64,000 bases of DNA from Limnohabitans sp. TEGF004 (lineage in GTDB: Bacteria; Pseudomonadota; Gammaproteobacteria; Burkholderiales; Burkholderiaceae_C), in contig NZ_AP027056.1 of assembly GCF_027924965.1 (NCBI RefSeq), forward strand, positions 434,001 to 498,000. Direction: 5' to 3'. Below the pieces are notes generated by a model. That model saw only the letters and a list, made by a program, of their open reading frames with translations, was not told the origin of the DNA and searched no databases. Both the position numbers and the translations under genes were made by a program. Each line of letters opens with the position of its first letter. Position 1 is the first letter of the stretch. Shown one piece after another: positions 53,075 through 61,977 of this stretch.

Positions 53075-53413
53075 ATGAGAGAAACATACCTTCGTTTTCT
53101 ATCGCTGGCACAAACGCTTGATGCTGCGTCTGTGTCGACAGTAGACGAAACCGCCAGACATTTATTGCAGTTGATTGCCCTCCGGCACGCACAGGGCAAT
53201 GCACTGACTGTGACCGAAGCCATGGCCATGTCGACTGTGGCTAGTCCTGCAACGATTCATCGCAAATTAGATGCTTTGCGTGAAGCAGGTCTGATTGCCC
53301 AAATGTTTGAGGGGCAGAATCGCCGTACCAAATACTTGGTTCCCACCGCAGCAGCAGATGCCTACTTTGCTGAACTTGGCGACGTGATGAGTGCGGCTGC
53401 TTCACGGGCTTAA
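53075..53413 (+). CDS. Small winged-helix transcriptional regulator
   Basis: A 112-residue MarR-like winged-helix protein. The recognition helix region is ASPATIHRKLDALREAGLIAQM, followed by the wing (GQNRRTKYLVPT). No ligand-binding extension. It stands directly upstream of the tRNA-Met gene, with no clear operon partner; a target cannot be assigned. Confidence 0.7.
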   Translation: MRETYLRFLSLAQTLDAASVSTVDETARHLLQLIALRHAQGNALTVTEAMAMSTVASPATIHRKLDALREAGLIAQMFEGQNRRTKYLVPTAAADAYFAELGDVMSAAASRA

Positions 53414-53471
53414 TGTCGAGCTTGATGCGCCTGAGAAGGTCTGAAAATGGTTTACAATTCTGCCCTGATTC

Positions 53472-53548
53472 GGTGGTATAGCTCAGTTGGTTAGAGCGCA
53501 GCATTCATAATGCTGATGTCGCAGGTTCAAATCCCGCTACCACCACCA
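53472..53548 (+). tRNA. tRNA-Met (CAT), elongator
   Basis: Cloverleaf read by eye: acceptor GGTGGTA pairing with TACCACC, D-arm GCTC..GAGC, anticodon stem CAGCA/TGCTG with loop TTCATAA (anticodon CAT), T-arm GCAGG/CCCGC with loop TTCAAAT, and encoded ACCA. It is not an initiator, because the acceptor's first pair is normal. A terminator hairpin follows. It serves as the left attachment site of an inserted element. Confidence 0.95.
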
Positions 53549-53585
53549 AAATAAAAACCCACAGTCTTTTGGCTGTGGGTTTTTT
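53521..53585 (+). repeat. Direct repeat, left copy (tRNA-Met 3' end plus terminator), attL-like
   Basis: 65 bp starting in the T-arm of tRNA-Met and running through the terminator T-tract. 63 of 65 bases match the copy at 56544-56608. This is the copy that belongs to the functional tRNA. Confidence 0.85.
53553..53585 (+). terminator. Rho-independent terminator of tRNA-Met
   Basis: AAAAACCCACAG, loop TCTTTTGG, CTGTGGGT and T-tract. An imperfect duplicate exists in the right repeat. Confidence 0.9.
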
Positions 53586-53726
53586 CTTTGGACCGTCACT
53601 TTTAGCTTGATGTTGACAGGTTTCATGCAGTGGTCGTCCAGTTTCGAGGCGATGTTGTCAGTTAAAAGGACAAGATAAGCAACCTGTTCATCTAAAATAT
53701 AAGCAATTAATTATTTTTGAAAATTT

Positions 53727-54323
53727 ATGGCAGTAATCTGGACAAAAGAAAAGATCGATGGTCTAACAGCTACAGAAATCAAAGCATTGCAAGATAACGC
53801 ACAGGATCGCGGTAATTTAGAAGTAGTTAATTTGTGCGAAGAGGTTCTAAGTGCTAAAAAGCCAACACGTAAAGCACGGACGTCCTCGACAACTAAAACA
53901 CTGGAAGCTGAATGTTCACATCAGCTTAGCGAATTAGCTAAACATTTGTCTAGTAAATATGACTTAAGTGCTGCGACTGCCGCAAAAAAATCTGAAGGTG
54001 TTAAAGGATTTCGTCCTCATAATCTAACAGCTAAAGATGGAAAAGCAAAGTTGGGCGGTGAGCAACGTACTGGTAGGGTAGCTATGGATCGATATATCTC
54101 ATATCGATTAAAAAATGACATAGTTTCTTTGACTGCATGGTTAGAGTCAAAAGAAGATGCTGAAACCTTGAAATGGAAGGTTCGTGGGCCGGCTGCCTGC
54201 TTTGTTCCTTTTGATAGCGAAAATATATCTCTTGATGAAAGCGGAACTGTTCAAAAAGAGTTTATTGAGTTTTCCGAGTCAAGTGAAGAATTTGAGAAAT
54301 GTTTAATTTCTTTACTTGGCTGA
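53727..54323 (+). CDS. Unknown protein of the tRNA-Met element
   Basis: A 198-residue protein, not recognised. An N-terminal helical block (GLTATEIKALQDNAQDRGNLEVVNLCEEVL) is followed by a basic linker (KKPTRKARTSST), then a globular part with RTGRVAMDRYISYRLKND and a short Trp-rich strand (WLESKEDAETLKWKVRG). It has no catalytic motif I can name. First gene in the insert; 36 bp precede the nuclease gene. Base composition is AT-rich. A DNA- or nuclease-partner role is possible from context only. Confidence 0.6.
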   Translation: MAVIWTKEKIDGLTATEIKALQDNAQDRGNLEVVNLCEEVLSAKKPTRKARTSSTTKTLEAECSHQLSELAKHLSSKYDLSAATAAKKSEGVKGFRPHNLTAKDGKAKLGGEQRTGRVAMDRYISYRLKNDIVSLTAWLESKEDAETLKWKVRGPAACFVPFDSENISLDESGTVQKEFIEFSESSEEFEKCLISLLG

Positions 54324-54359
54324 TTTCTAGTGAATTACTTTAATTAGATAGGAAATAAT

Positions 54360-55733
54360 ATGAGAGCTCATGAGGATGTAATTAATTTTGAAAATATTCT
54401 TAGCCCGAAATTTCTGGAGCTTGATCGTCTCTTGAAGGGTTTTAATATATTTAATGCGACAGATATGAAAAGGCGTGAAGTTAAGCACACTAAGTTTCTG
54501 GCGCATTTGTTAAATCCGAATGAATCGCATGGCTTGGGGGTGAAGTTTTTAGAGAACTTTTTGGTTTACTTGTCGGAAGAAGGTTCTGTAACTATTGATT
54601 TGTTGAGTCTAGATTTAATAAATGCTGAGGTTTACTCAGAAAAGGCTTTGGAGTCTAAAGAAAGTAAGGGCAAGACGATTGATCTTTTGCTGTTGATTCC
54701 GAATCTTTTTGGAAGTGATCGTCATACTCTTATTGCTATTGAGGCAAAGGTCGAGTCTAAAGGGTCGAATGAGCAATTAAATAAATATAGAGAGCTTATT
54801 GAAGAAGATAACGGGGTATTTAAAGATTTCACCAAGCATTACTATTACTTAACTGTAAGTAATAATGAGGAACTAGAAGCTGATAATTGGAATCCCGTTT
54901 CTTTTGCAGATGTAGTTGTGCCCGCAATTAATGTAATCCTCAAGTCATATGGGGACACAATTTCAGATTATATCCTTGCTATTCTTAATGATTATAAAGA
55001 GGTAATGGAAGAATCGAGCTCAGTGATTGATGCAATAGATGATATTGTGGAAAGCATCGAGCTAGGAGTGCGTGAGAAAATTAAAAATCTGAATCCAAAT
55101 GCTAATTTTAGAAGTAGAGAAAGATTGCTGCAAAATAAATATTTTGCAGCAATTGATTTCTTGAAAAAATATGACTCAGATCCACGAGTCAAAACTGAGT
55201 CAAAGTTTAAAGAGATTGTTTCTTTTACAGCACTAAAACATGAAACATCATCAAGAACATTTTTGCGCTTCAGCGGCTGGGATAAAGACAATCAAATATT
55301 TTTAAAGGGAATATCAAACGGAGAAAACGATAAGTGGCTTGAATCAAATGAGCACTTGGCTTTTGAATTTCGGCAGGATCTGTCCGATCTGGATAGTCAA
55401 AAGATAGACATAAGTTTAAGACTTGTTTTAGGTCCGACAAAAGATTCATTTTTGAAGCGAAATGAACTGCATTTATTACTGTCAAATGTGGGGGATGAAA
55501 TTTTGACAGCCAATATGCCACTGCAGGCAGTGCAAATTAATAAAAAGACAAATATTGGCGGACGTTGGGCTGGAGTGATTAATTCTAAAAAATTAAAGAA
55601 TTTTAGTCGCAAGGGTCTAGGTGTGAATGAAGCCCTTGCCTTTGTAAAAGATTGCCTACAAAATAGTGAAATGATTGAATTAATTTCTATAATTAATTTG
55701 GCACTTCATGATTTTAGAGAAAATGAGCAATGA
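54360..55733 (+). CDS. PD-(D/E)XK nuclease family protein (PDDEXK_4-like)
   Basis: A 457-residue protein. The N-terminal KHTKFLAHLLNPNESHGLG (about 43-60) is the hallmark of the PDDEXK_4 group (PF14281). The catalytic core is D108 (KTIDLLLLIP), then E128-x-K130 in AIEAKVESKG, with Q139 of the QL-x-x-Y motif. The C-terminal ~200 residues are variable and lack a known domain. Members are common in anti-phage islands. It overlaps the next gene (ATGA) and its AT-rich composition marks it as acquired. Confidence 0.85.
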   Translation: MRAHEDVINFENILSPKFLELDRLLKGFNIFNATDMKRREVKHTKFLAHLLNPNESHGLGVKFLENFLVYLSEEGSVTIDLLSLDLINAEVYSEKALESKESKGKTIDLLLLIPNLFGSDRHTLIAIEAKVESKGSNEQLNKYRELIEEDNGVFKDFTKHYYYLTVSNNEELEADNWNPVSFADVVVPAINVILKSYGDTISDYILAILNDYKEVMEESSSVIDAIDDIVESIELGVREKIKNLNPNANFRSRERLLQNKYFAAIDFLKKYDSDPRVKTESKFKEIVSFTALKHETSSRTFLRFSGWDKDNQIFLKGISNGENDKWLESNEHLAFEFRQDLSDLDSQKIDISLRLVLGPTKDSFLKRNELHLLLSNVGDEILTANMPLQAVQINKKTNIGGRWAGVINSKKLKNFSRKGLGVNEALAFVKDCLQNSEMIELISIINLALHDFRENEQ

Positions 55734-56347
55734 TCTCAATAAAAACCAATGAAAAATGTCATCACTGTGGTACAAGTTCTGTATTGGTTGAGTCCGAAGT
55801 CGTCATACGGATTAAAGAGTTACTACAACCTAACTTCAAGACACTTGGTACTTCAGTGGCAGTACATGGCAATAGATATCATCCAATTTGCCCATCCTGT
55901 GACAGTTATGCGCTCGGCTTAGATCTTGTTGAGGCTTTTCCTGTCTTAACGCAGTCAGGGAAGATAACAACGATTCATGACTTGATGTTTATGGACTCTT
56001 CGCTAATAGATAAAAAACGACAATCATTAGTGACTTCACTGAAGGAATGTATTCATCGTTTTCACTCTTCGGAGGAGGATGCTATTTGGTGGGCAGCAGA
56101 AAATGAAGCTCTTCGCCTAATGTTTCAGTATTTGATGGAGTCATCGGCGCTGTCAGTTACTCCTGAGTTACTTAAAGCCATTGAGGAAGATGGTTTCTCC
56201 GATCATGCAACTTCTGTTGCAGAGTTACTTGAAGAGCAAGCCAATCGACTCCCTGATGCTGACAGAAGGGTTGTTCTCGATTGTTTCGAGGCATTGTGGC
56301 AAGGTGGGGAAGATCGTGACAGTCAGTCATTGAATATGTTCGACTGA
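55730..56347 (+). CDS. Zinc-ribbon protein of the tRNA-Met element
   Basis: A 205-residue protein, function unknown. Four Cys form an N-terminal zinc-ribbon pattern: C10-x2-C13 (KCHHCG) and C54-x2-C57 (CPSC). The rest is helical and acidic (ELLEEQANRLPDADRRVV). It starts inside the nuclease stop, so the two are translationally coupled; a regulatory or adaptor role for the nuclease is likely (inference). Confidence 0.65.
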   Translation: MISIKTNEKCHHCGTSSVLVESEVVIRIKELLQPNFKTLGTSVAVHGNRYHPICPSCDSYALGLDLVEAFPVLTQSGKITTIHDLMFMDSSLIDKKRQSLVTSLKECIHRFHSSEEDAIWWAAENEALRLMFQYLMESSALSVTPELLKAIEEDGFSDHATSVAELLEEQANRLPDADRRVVLDCFEALWQGGEDRDSQSLNMFD

Positions 56348-56543
56348 TCCAGATAGTTTTGGGTGCGCCTCAATTTCACGTTAAGTCTCTAACTTTAAAT
56401 TTTTCTTCAAAAGGACATCTGAAACGCCTCGAAACAGAACGTTCGAAGTGGTCTCGATGTATCTTGCTCGGGATTTCGCCAAGCTCTGGCATTCGCTTAA
56501 ATCAGTAGATAAACAATGATGTCAAAAACTGAAATGGAGAAAT

Positions 56544-56608
56544 GCAGGTTTAAATCCCGCTACCACCACCAAAATAAAAACCCACAGTCTTTTGACTGTG
56601 GGTTTTTT
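56544..56608 (+). repeat. Direct repeat, right copy (attR-like)
   Basis: Duplicate of 53521-53585: the 3' 28 bp of tRNA-Met and the terminator. It contains TTTAAAT in place of the T-loop TTCAAAT, so it could not form a working tRNA. It marks the distal border of the element. About 200 bp between the last gene of the insert (ending 56347) and this repeat contain no gene I can see. Confidence 0.85.
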
Positions 56609-56628
56609 GTTGTCTGCGCAAACGCCGT

Positions 56629-57201
56629 TCACTGCTTCATCTGGCCAAAAGATTTAACGGTATGGATAACTAGGCTTGCCGACGCCAGCACAAGCACCGT
56701 CCCAAACCAATCCCCGATGGCCATCACCAAGGTATTGGTGATGATGTGTTCCGTCTTGCCCGTCCAGAAATACCACACTTGATGGAGTAGGGCGCTGGTT
56801 AAGGCAAACAAGACAGAAATTTTGAAAAAACTCTTAGCGGTCAACCCCTCTAATTGCGTGTTGAGCTGCAAGAAGTGGATGGCCACAAAACGGGCCAAAT
56901 AAGGTGATCCGCCAGAGATCAGGCCTGTGAGCAGGTTGAATGCATGGCTGTTATCGGGCGAACCAAGCGCGTAGTTGGTGGCAACTGAGCCCAGCACGAT
57001 GCCGATAGCCCCTGTGTGGGTCAGCACCAACACAAACAGCAGGCGTAAACCACTTGGGATGTAAAGCCAATTCACGCCATGGGCGAATTCAGACCATTCG
57101 AAAAAAAAGACGTTTAGCTGAAATGCATAGTAATAAGCAATGCCGCACATCAAGGTGATGAGGGCTTGCGTTTCTATGCTGAGTTTGGCTGACGATGGCA
57201 T
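56629..57201 (-). CDS. Small integral membrane protein
   Basis: A 190-residue protein with about five hydrophobic segments (ALITLMCGIAYYYAF, LRLLFVLVLTHTGAIGIVL, FKISVLFALTSALLHQVWYFW). It recalls the MASE1-type sensor domains, but no signalling domain follows. I cannot assign a function. ATG at 57201 preferred over a TTG one codon earlier. Confidence 0.6.
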   Translation of the reverse strand: MPSSAKLSIETQALITLMCGIAYYYAFQLNVFFFEWSEFAHGVNWLYIPSGLRLLFVLVLTHTGAIGIVLGSVATNYALGSPDNSHAFNLLTGLISGGSPYLARFVAIHFLQLNTQLEGLTAKSFFKISVLFALTSALLHQVWYFWTGKTEHIITNTLVMAIGDWFGTVLVLASASLVIHTVKSFGQMKQ

Positions 57202-57265
57202 CAAACCATTCTATTTTGAATAGTTTGAACCTTGCATACACCTGCCTATCTGGCGTGTTTCCAAA

Positions 57266-58003
57266 TTAAGGTCTTTGCTGGTGTAGCTGAACCACTTGTT
57301 TGGCGCGCTTGCGAAAGCGAATGTTGAGCATTTCCACAATCACCGAGAACGCCATGGCGAAGTAGATGTAGCCCTTCGGGATGTGATGACCCAATCCTTC
57401 TGCCATCAACACCACGCCCACCACGACCAAGAAGGTGAGGGCCAACATCTTGATGGAGGGGTGGTTCGACACAAAGCGACCAATGGCAGAGGCAAAGGCC
57501 ATCATCAAGCCGACAGATGCGATGACGGCTGCAATCATGATGGCCACTTCGTCCACCATGCCCACGGCGGTGATGATGGAGTCGAGTGAGAACACCAAGT
57601 CAATCACCATGATTTGAAGAATGATGGCCGCCATGGTGGCTTTGACCGCGCTACTGCCGTGCTCTTCTTCGCCTTCCAGCGATTGATGGATTTCACCGGT
57701 GCTTTTCCAAATCAGAAACAAGCCGCCCGAAATCAAAATCAGGTCACGCCCCGAAATGTCCTTGCCAAATGCGGTGAACAAGGGTTCGACCAAGCCCACG
57801 ATGACTGACAGCAAGAGCAGCAAGCCAATGCGCATGAACATGGCCATGAACAAGCCGATGCGACGCGCCAACTCACGCTTCTCAGGTGGCAGCTTGTCTA
57901 CCAAGATGGAAATGAAGATGATGTTGTCAATGCCCAGCACCAGCTCGAGTGCGGTGAGGGTGGCAAACGCTATCCACGCTTGTGGGTCGGTCAGGAGTTC
58001 CAT
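57266..58003 (-). CDS. TerC family integral membrane protein
   Basis: A 245-residue TerC protein. The acidic membrane motifs LELVLGIDNIIFISILVDKLP (start ~18) and VIDLVFSLDSIITAVGM (about 135-150) are the TerC hallmark; metal efflux (Mn) or metalation of exported proteins is the family role. About seven membrane helices and normal length. Confidence 0.9.
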   Translation of the reverse strand: MELLTDPQAWIAFATLTALELVLGIDNIIFISILVDKLPPEKRELARRIGLFMAMFMRIGLLLLLSVIVGLVEPLFTAFGKDISGRDLILISGGLFLIWKSTGEIHQSLEGEEEHGSSAVKATMAAIILQIMVIDLVFSLDSIITAVGMVDEVAIMIAAVIASVGLMMAFASAIGRFVSNHPSIKMLALTFLVVVGVVLMAEGLGHHIPKGYIYFAMAFSVIVEMLNIRFRKRAKQVVQLHQQRP

Positions 58004-58090
58004 GCAGTGCTTTCTTATTCAGATAACCCGCATGGTAGCGAGGGTCTAAAAGTCCACAAACTGTGGGCATTTAGACGCTTGAGGCATTGC

Positions 58091-58870
58091 TTATTGGTTT
58101 TTGAACGCAGCAGGGCGTTTGTTGACAAACGCGTCCATGCCTTCTTTCTGGTCTGCGGTGGCAAACAAGGCGTGGAACAAACGGCGCTCAAACATCACAC
58201 CATCGGCCAGCGTGCCTTCAAATGCGCGGTTGACCGACTCTTTGGCAGCCATGGCGGCGATTTGTGAATAGCCACAAATCATCAGGGCTGCGCTCAAAGT
58301 TTCTTCCATCAGCTTGTCCAGCGGCACCACGCGGCTGACCAAACCAGAGCGTTCGGCTTCCGCTGCGTCCATCATGCGACCGGTCAAAGCCAAGTCCATG
58401 GCTTTGGATTTGCCCACGGCGCGAGGCAAGCGTTGTGTGCCGCCTGCGCCTGGAATGACGCCGAGTTTGATTTCGGGTTGGCCAAACTTGGCGTTGTCAG
58501 CGGCGATGATGAAGTCGCACATCATGGCCAGCTCGCAGCCACCGCCCAAGGCAAAGCCGCTCACGGCAGCAATCACGGGCTTACGGATGCTGCGGATGGT
58601 TTCCCAATCGCGGGTGATGTAGTCGTTCTTGTACACATCGGCAAAGCTGTAGGTGGCCATGGCGCCAATGTCAGCGCCTGCGGCAAATGCTTTTTCGCTG
58701 CCAGTGATGACCATGCAGCCAATGGCTTCGTTGGCATCAAAGTCTTTGAGGGCTTGGCCCAGCTCAATCATCAAACCTGCGTTGAGCGCATTGAGCTGCT
58801 TAGGGCGGTTGAGTGTGATGACGCCCACTTTGTCGGCTTCGGTGTGGACGGTGATGAATTCGTAGCTCAT
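58091..58870 (-). CDS. Enoyl-CoA hydratase
   Basis: A 259-residue crotonase of fatty-acid beta-oxidation. Catalytic E113 (GGGCELAM) and E133 ([16 protein letters not shown]) are both present, as is the oxyanion-hole block [10 protein letters not shown]. Monocistronic by spacing (50 bp to the M61 gene). A hairpin with no T-tract (58044-58076) lies between it and terC. Confidence 0.9.
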   Translation of the reverse strand: MSYEFITVHTEADKVGVITLNRPKQLNALNAGLMIELGQALKDFDANEAIGCMVITGSEKAFAAGADIGAMATYSFADVYKNDYITRDWETIRSIRKPVIAAVSGFALGGGCELAMMCDFIIAADNAKFGQPEIKLGVIPGAGGTQRLPRAVGKSKAMDLALTGRMMDAAEAERSGLVSRVVPLDKLMEETLSAALMICGYSQIAAMAAKESVNRAFEGTLADGVMFERRLFHALFATADQKEGMDAFVNKRPAAFKNQ

Positions 58871-58920
58871 GGGATAACTTTCTAAATGGATTCAGAGAGG
58901 TGAAAGGGTGTTGTTCTCAA

Positions 58921-60738
58921 CTATAGGCTCAGCCACTTGGCGACGAGCTTGGGGTTGTCCAGCACGAGACGCCAAGTGTTGTTGGCTTTGACATCGGGTA
59001 ATGCAAGGTTCAGACGCAGCAGCTGACGGTCGCGGCTGATGACGGCGGTTACTTTCTTGGCTGTACCCGCGTAGAGCGCCAAGTCGTCGAGCTTTTTGAG
59101 TCGCCAAGCTGAGGTCGTTTGCGCCGCTGTTTTGCCTGCCACCTCCACACCCAGCCACTCATCGCCCGGCGCAAAGCCTGCCTTGTGCGCCGCACTGCCG
59201 TTGAGCACGGTTTTGATTTGCACGCTGTGATCTTCTGCCACACGCAGGCCCAAACGCTGCGCCAGTTGTGCAGGGTCATGTTGCACATTCACGCCGTGGT
59301 TTGCCAAGAGTTTTTCTAGTGGCAGTTCGCGTGTGCCATGCACCCATGCTTTGAATTCGGCGGTCCATGAGCGGCCTGTGAGTTCTTTGAGCACGGCCAG
59401 CACATCTGCTTCTGTCATGGGGCCATCGTGTTTGCCGGTACAGCAACGTGCCCACAAAGCACGCATCACATCGTCCAGTGACACGCTGTGGTTTTTCACG
59501 CCGTGCTGGCGCAACGTCAGGTCTAGGCACAAAGCCACCAGCGCGCCCTTGGTGTAGTAGCTCACGGTCAGGTTGGGGCTGTTCGCGTCTTGGCGGTAAT
59601 ACTTGGTCCACGCCTCAAAGCTCGATTGCGCCACGCTGTGCACTTCGCGTCCCGGCGTTTGCAGCACTTGGTTGATGGTTTTGTTGAGCAACTTCAGGTA
59701 CTGCGCATCGTCAATCAGCCCTGCGCGGCGCAGCAGCAAATCGTCGTAGTAGCTGGTGAAGCCTTCAAAGAACCACAGCAGCTCGGTGTAGTTTTCTTGC
59801 GTGTAGTCGTAGCGCGCAAACTCGGCAGGGCGCAAGCGCTTGACGTTCCAAGTGTGGAAATACTCGTGGCTGATGAGGCCCAGCAGCGTGGTGTAGCCCT
59901 CGCTTTGCTTGGCGTCTTTGGCAGAGCCATCGATGCTGTTATGGCGCGGCAAGTCAGCGCGGTTGCAAATGAGTGCGGTGGAGTTGCTGTGCTCCAAGCC
60001 GCCATAGCCATCGGCCACGGCGTTGAGCATGAACACATAGTTTTTGTGCGGCGTGGCTGAGTGCTTTTTGCCGTGCCAAAAACGAATGGCGGTTTCGCAA
60101 ATCTTTTGGCTGTCACGCAGCAGGCGTTCGCCGTCAAACGCAGGTGTCGCACCGGCCACCACAAAGCGGTGTTCGATGCCGCAGGCTTTGAAGCTACCGC
60201 TCCAGAATGCGCCCATCTCCACGGGGCAATCCACCAGTTCGCCGTAGTTGGCGGCCACATAAGTGCCAAAGCCTTGGCGGTCGGTTTTGACTGGGGTGAG
60301 GCCGGTGGCCACTTTCCACTTCGAAGCCACGACACCCGTATTGAATGATTCAGCGACAAGTTCTAGCTGATGCGGCACATCGGCTTGCCCTTCAACTTGC
60401 AAACACAAACTCGTGCCATTGAAAAATCCGCGCTGCCCTGTTAACCAAGCAGTACGAACCGAATCGTCATGTGCATGCACTTGGTAGTGCAGGGTCAGAG
60501 ATTGACCCGCTTCGCAGTCGATCGCCCACGTGGCTTTGTCAAGCTGCTGCACCGCTACATGGCGATTGCCCTGGCGTGCGCTGATGCCCGTGATTTGCTT
60601 GGCAAACTCACGCACCATGTAGCTGCCTGCAATCCACACGGGCAGCGATACGAGTTGATTTTCTGCGGGTTGCTCAATGGTGAGCGTCACGCCATACAGA
60701 TGGGCGTGCAGGTCGGCTGCTTCGATGCGGTAGTGCAT
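58921..60738 (-). CDS. M61 glycyl aminopeptidase family protein
   Basis: A 605-residue metallopeptidase. The zinc-binding HEYFHTW lies at H291-E292-x2-H295, followed by KRLRP. A C-terminal PDZ-like segment is at about 490-600 (GSAAHKAGFAPGDEWLGV). The ATG at 60738 (MHYRIEAADL) is chosen over a much earlier in-frame start, because the extra ~70 residues overlap the adjacent DUF3429 gene. No signal peptide, so probably cytoplasmic. Confidence 0.9.
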   Translation of the reverse strand: MHYRIEAADLHAHLYGVTLTIEQPAENQLVSLPVWIAGSYMVREFAKQITGISARQGNRHVAVQQLDKATWAIDCEAGQSLTLHYQVHAHDDSVRTAWLTGQRGFFNGTSLCLQVEGQADVPHQLELVAESFNTGVVASKWKVATGLTPVKTDRQGFGTYVAANYGELVDCPVEMGAFWSGSFKACGIEHRFVVAGATPAFDGERLLRDSQKICETAIRFWHGKKHSATPHKNYVFMLNAVADGYGGLEHSNSTALICNRADLPRHNSIDGSAKDAKQSEGYTTLLGLISHEYFHTWNVKRLRPAEFARYDYTQENYTELLWFFEGFTSYYDDLLLRRAGLIDDAQYLKLLNKTINQVLQTPGREVHSVAQSSFEAWTKYYRQDANSPNLTVSYYTKGALVALCLDLTLRQHGVKNHSVSLDDVMRALWARCCTGKHDGPMTEADVLAVLKELTGRSWTAEFKAWVHGTRELPLEKLLANHGVNVQHDPAQLAQRLGLRVAEDHSVQIKTVLNGSAAHKAGFAPGDEWLGVEVAGKTAAQTTSAWRLKKLDDLALYAGTAKKVTAVISRDRQLLRLNLALPDVKANNTWRLVLDNPKLVAKWLSL

Positions 60739-60743
60739 GGCGC

Positions 60744-61196
60744 TCAAGTCGCAGCTGCGCCTAGCAAGCAGCACAAGGTGGACACCACGGTCAAGCGAAA
60801 GCGCATGGTCATCCAATCGCGCAGGCCTGCTTCGGGCCAAGTTTTTCGGTCCACCAAATAGCAAGCCACCAAGAGCATGGCGAGCAGTGGCAAGCCAGCG
60901 AAGGCGGGCATGATGACCGCTACCCATGCCACCAAAGAAGGCACCACGCCCCACATCATGTGCAGCTTACGTTGCGGTGCGTTGTGGCGCAGGCCAATGC
61001 CCCAATGGATGCCGCCCAAAAACGCAGCGATGGTTGCGCCATAAGCGCTCAGCGCAATGGCCACAAAAGGGTGCGCTTCAGGCGTGACGATCCACATGAA
61101 CAAGGCGAGCACCACGAAGGGGATCAGGCCCGCGTAGCCCAAGCGTTCAATCAGTTGGCCAGCATCGCTGTCGGGGGTGATGGGGGAGTGAACCAT
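60744..61196 (-). CDS. DUF3429 membrane protein
   Basis: A 150-residue inner-membrane protein with about four helices. The DUF3429 motif ALSAYGATIAAFLGGIHWGIG is intact (residues 47-67). Function unknown in the family. Five bp separate it from the M61 gene, so the two may be co-transcribed. Confidence 0.85.
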   Translation of the reverse strand: MVHSPITPDSDAGQLIERLGYAGLIPFVVLALFMWIVTPEAHPFVAIALSAYGATIAAFLGGIHWGIGLRHNAPQRKLHMMWGVVPSLVAWVAVIMPAFAGLPLLAMLLVACYLVDRKTWPEAGLRDWMTMRFRLTVVSTLCCLLGAAAT

Positions 61197-61229
61197 GTTG
61201 GACTCGTTTCTACTTTTTATGGGGCTTCG

Positions 61230-61955
61230 TTACTTGCTAGCGTCGGCCAACAGGCGCTCAATCTTGGCGTTGTCAATTGCACCCGGTACACGCGTGCCGT
61301 CTTGCGCCACCAAGGTGGGCGTGCCGGTGATTTTGTATTTACGTGCAAATTCGAGGTTGCGGTCAATCGCAGCGGTGTTGCACTGTGCTGCGGGCGCTGG
61401 CGTGTCTTTTTGCATCAGGTTGACCCAAGTAGCGGCTTGGTCTTTGGCGCACCACACATTGCGTGATTTCTCCACCGAGCCAGGGCCCAAGACGGGCAAC
61501 AAGAATAAGTACACCGTCACGTTGTCGACCTTGGCCAAATCGCGCTCAAAGCGTTTGCAGTAGCCGCAGTTGGGGTCTTCAAACACGGCGAGCTTGCGCT
61601 TGCCATTGCCGTGCACGATGGTGATGGCGTCTTTCAGAGGTAAGGCGTTGAAGTCGATCGCGCTCAGTTTGGCTTCGCGTTCTTCGGTCAGGTTACGCTT
61701 GCTTTTGGTGTCAATCAAGTTGCCTTGAATGAGGAAGTTGCCGGCTGCGTCGCTGTAGTAAATCTCGTTGGTGCTCAGGCGCAGTTCGTAAATACCGGCC
61801 AAGGGTGTGGCGGTGATTTCTTCAATCTTGGGGATTTGTGGAATGCGCTCGCTCAGGTTTTTGCGAATCGTGGCTTCGTGGCCTTGGGCCATGGCGCTGG
61901 ATAGGCTGAGTGCCATCAGGGCAGCCATAGCGAGTGAGCGGAAGGTGTGTTGCAT
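61230..61955 (-). CDS. dsbC: Thiol:disulfide interchange protein DsbC
   Basis: A 241-residue periplasmic disulfide isomerase. It has a Sec signal peptide (AMAALMALSLSSAMAQG), an N-terminal dimerisation domain and a thioredoxin domain with C130-G-Y-C133. The cis-Pro loop is in TGTPTLVAQDG, and a second cysteine pair (Cys at about 181 and 204) is structural. The ATG at 61955 is chosen over an earlier in-frame codon because it gives this signal peptide. Confidence 0.95.
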   Translation of the reverse strand: MQHTFRSLAMAALMALSLSSAMAQGHEATIRKNLSERIPQIPKIEEITATPLAGIYELRLSTNEIYYSDAAGNFLIQGNLIDTKSKRNLTEEREAKLSAIDFNALPLKDAITIVHGNGKRKLAVFEDPNCGYCKRFERDLAKVDNVTVYLFLLPVLGPGSVEKSRNVWCAKDQAATWVNLMQKDTPAPAAQCNTAAIDRNLEFARKYKITGTPTLVAQDGTRVPGAIDNAKIERLLADASK

Positions 61956-61977
61956 ATGTAGCTTTGTTTTTAAATGT

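Larger units (their letters stand above)
53521..56608. mobile_element. tRNA-Met-integrated element with nuclease cargo (no integrase left)
   Basis: A 3.0-kb AT-rich insert lies between the intact tRNA-Met and a duplicate of the tRNA 3' end plus terminator (63/65 identical). This is the signature of site-specific integration by a tyrosine recombinase at a tRNA. Only three genes remain inside: an unknown protein, a PD-(D/E)XK nuclease and a zinc-ribbon protein. No recombinase, primase or capsid gene is visible, so it is a decayed or satellite-type element or a cargo island. The composition is much more AT-rich than the flanks. Confidence 0.75.

Noticed and set aside
56348..56543. Possible integrase remnant before the right repeat
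   Set aside because: I translated the three plus-strand frames and found no recombinase motif.
56516..56782. Open frame crossing the right direct repeat
   Set aside because: Begins in non-coding sequence, runs through the tRNA remnant and terminator, then antisense to the membrane-protein gene.
58004..58090. Possible manganese (yybP-ykoY) riboswitch upstream of terC
   Set aside because: A hairpin (58044-58076) exists, but I could not find the conserved riboswitch core, so no claim is made.
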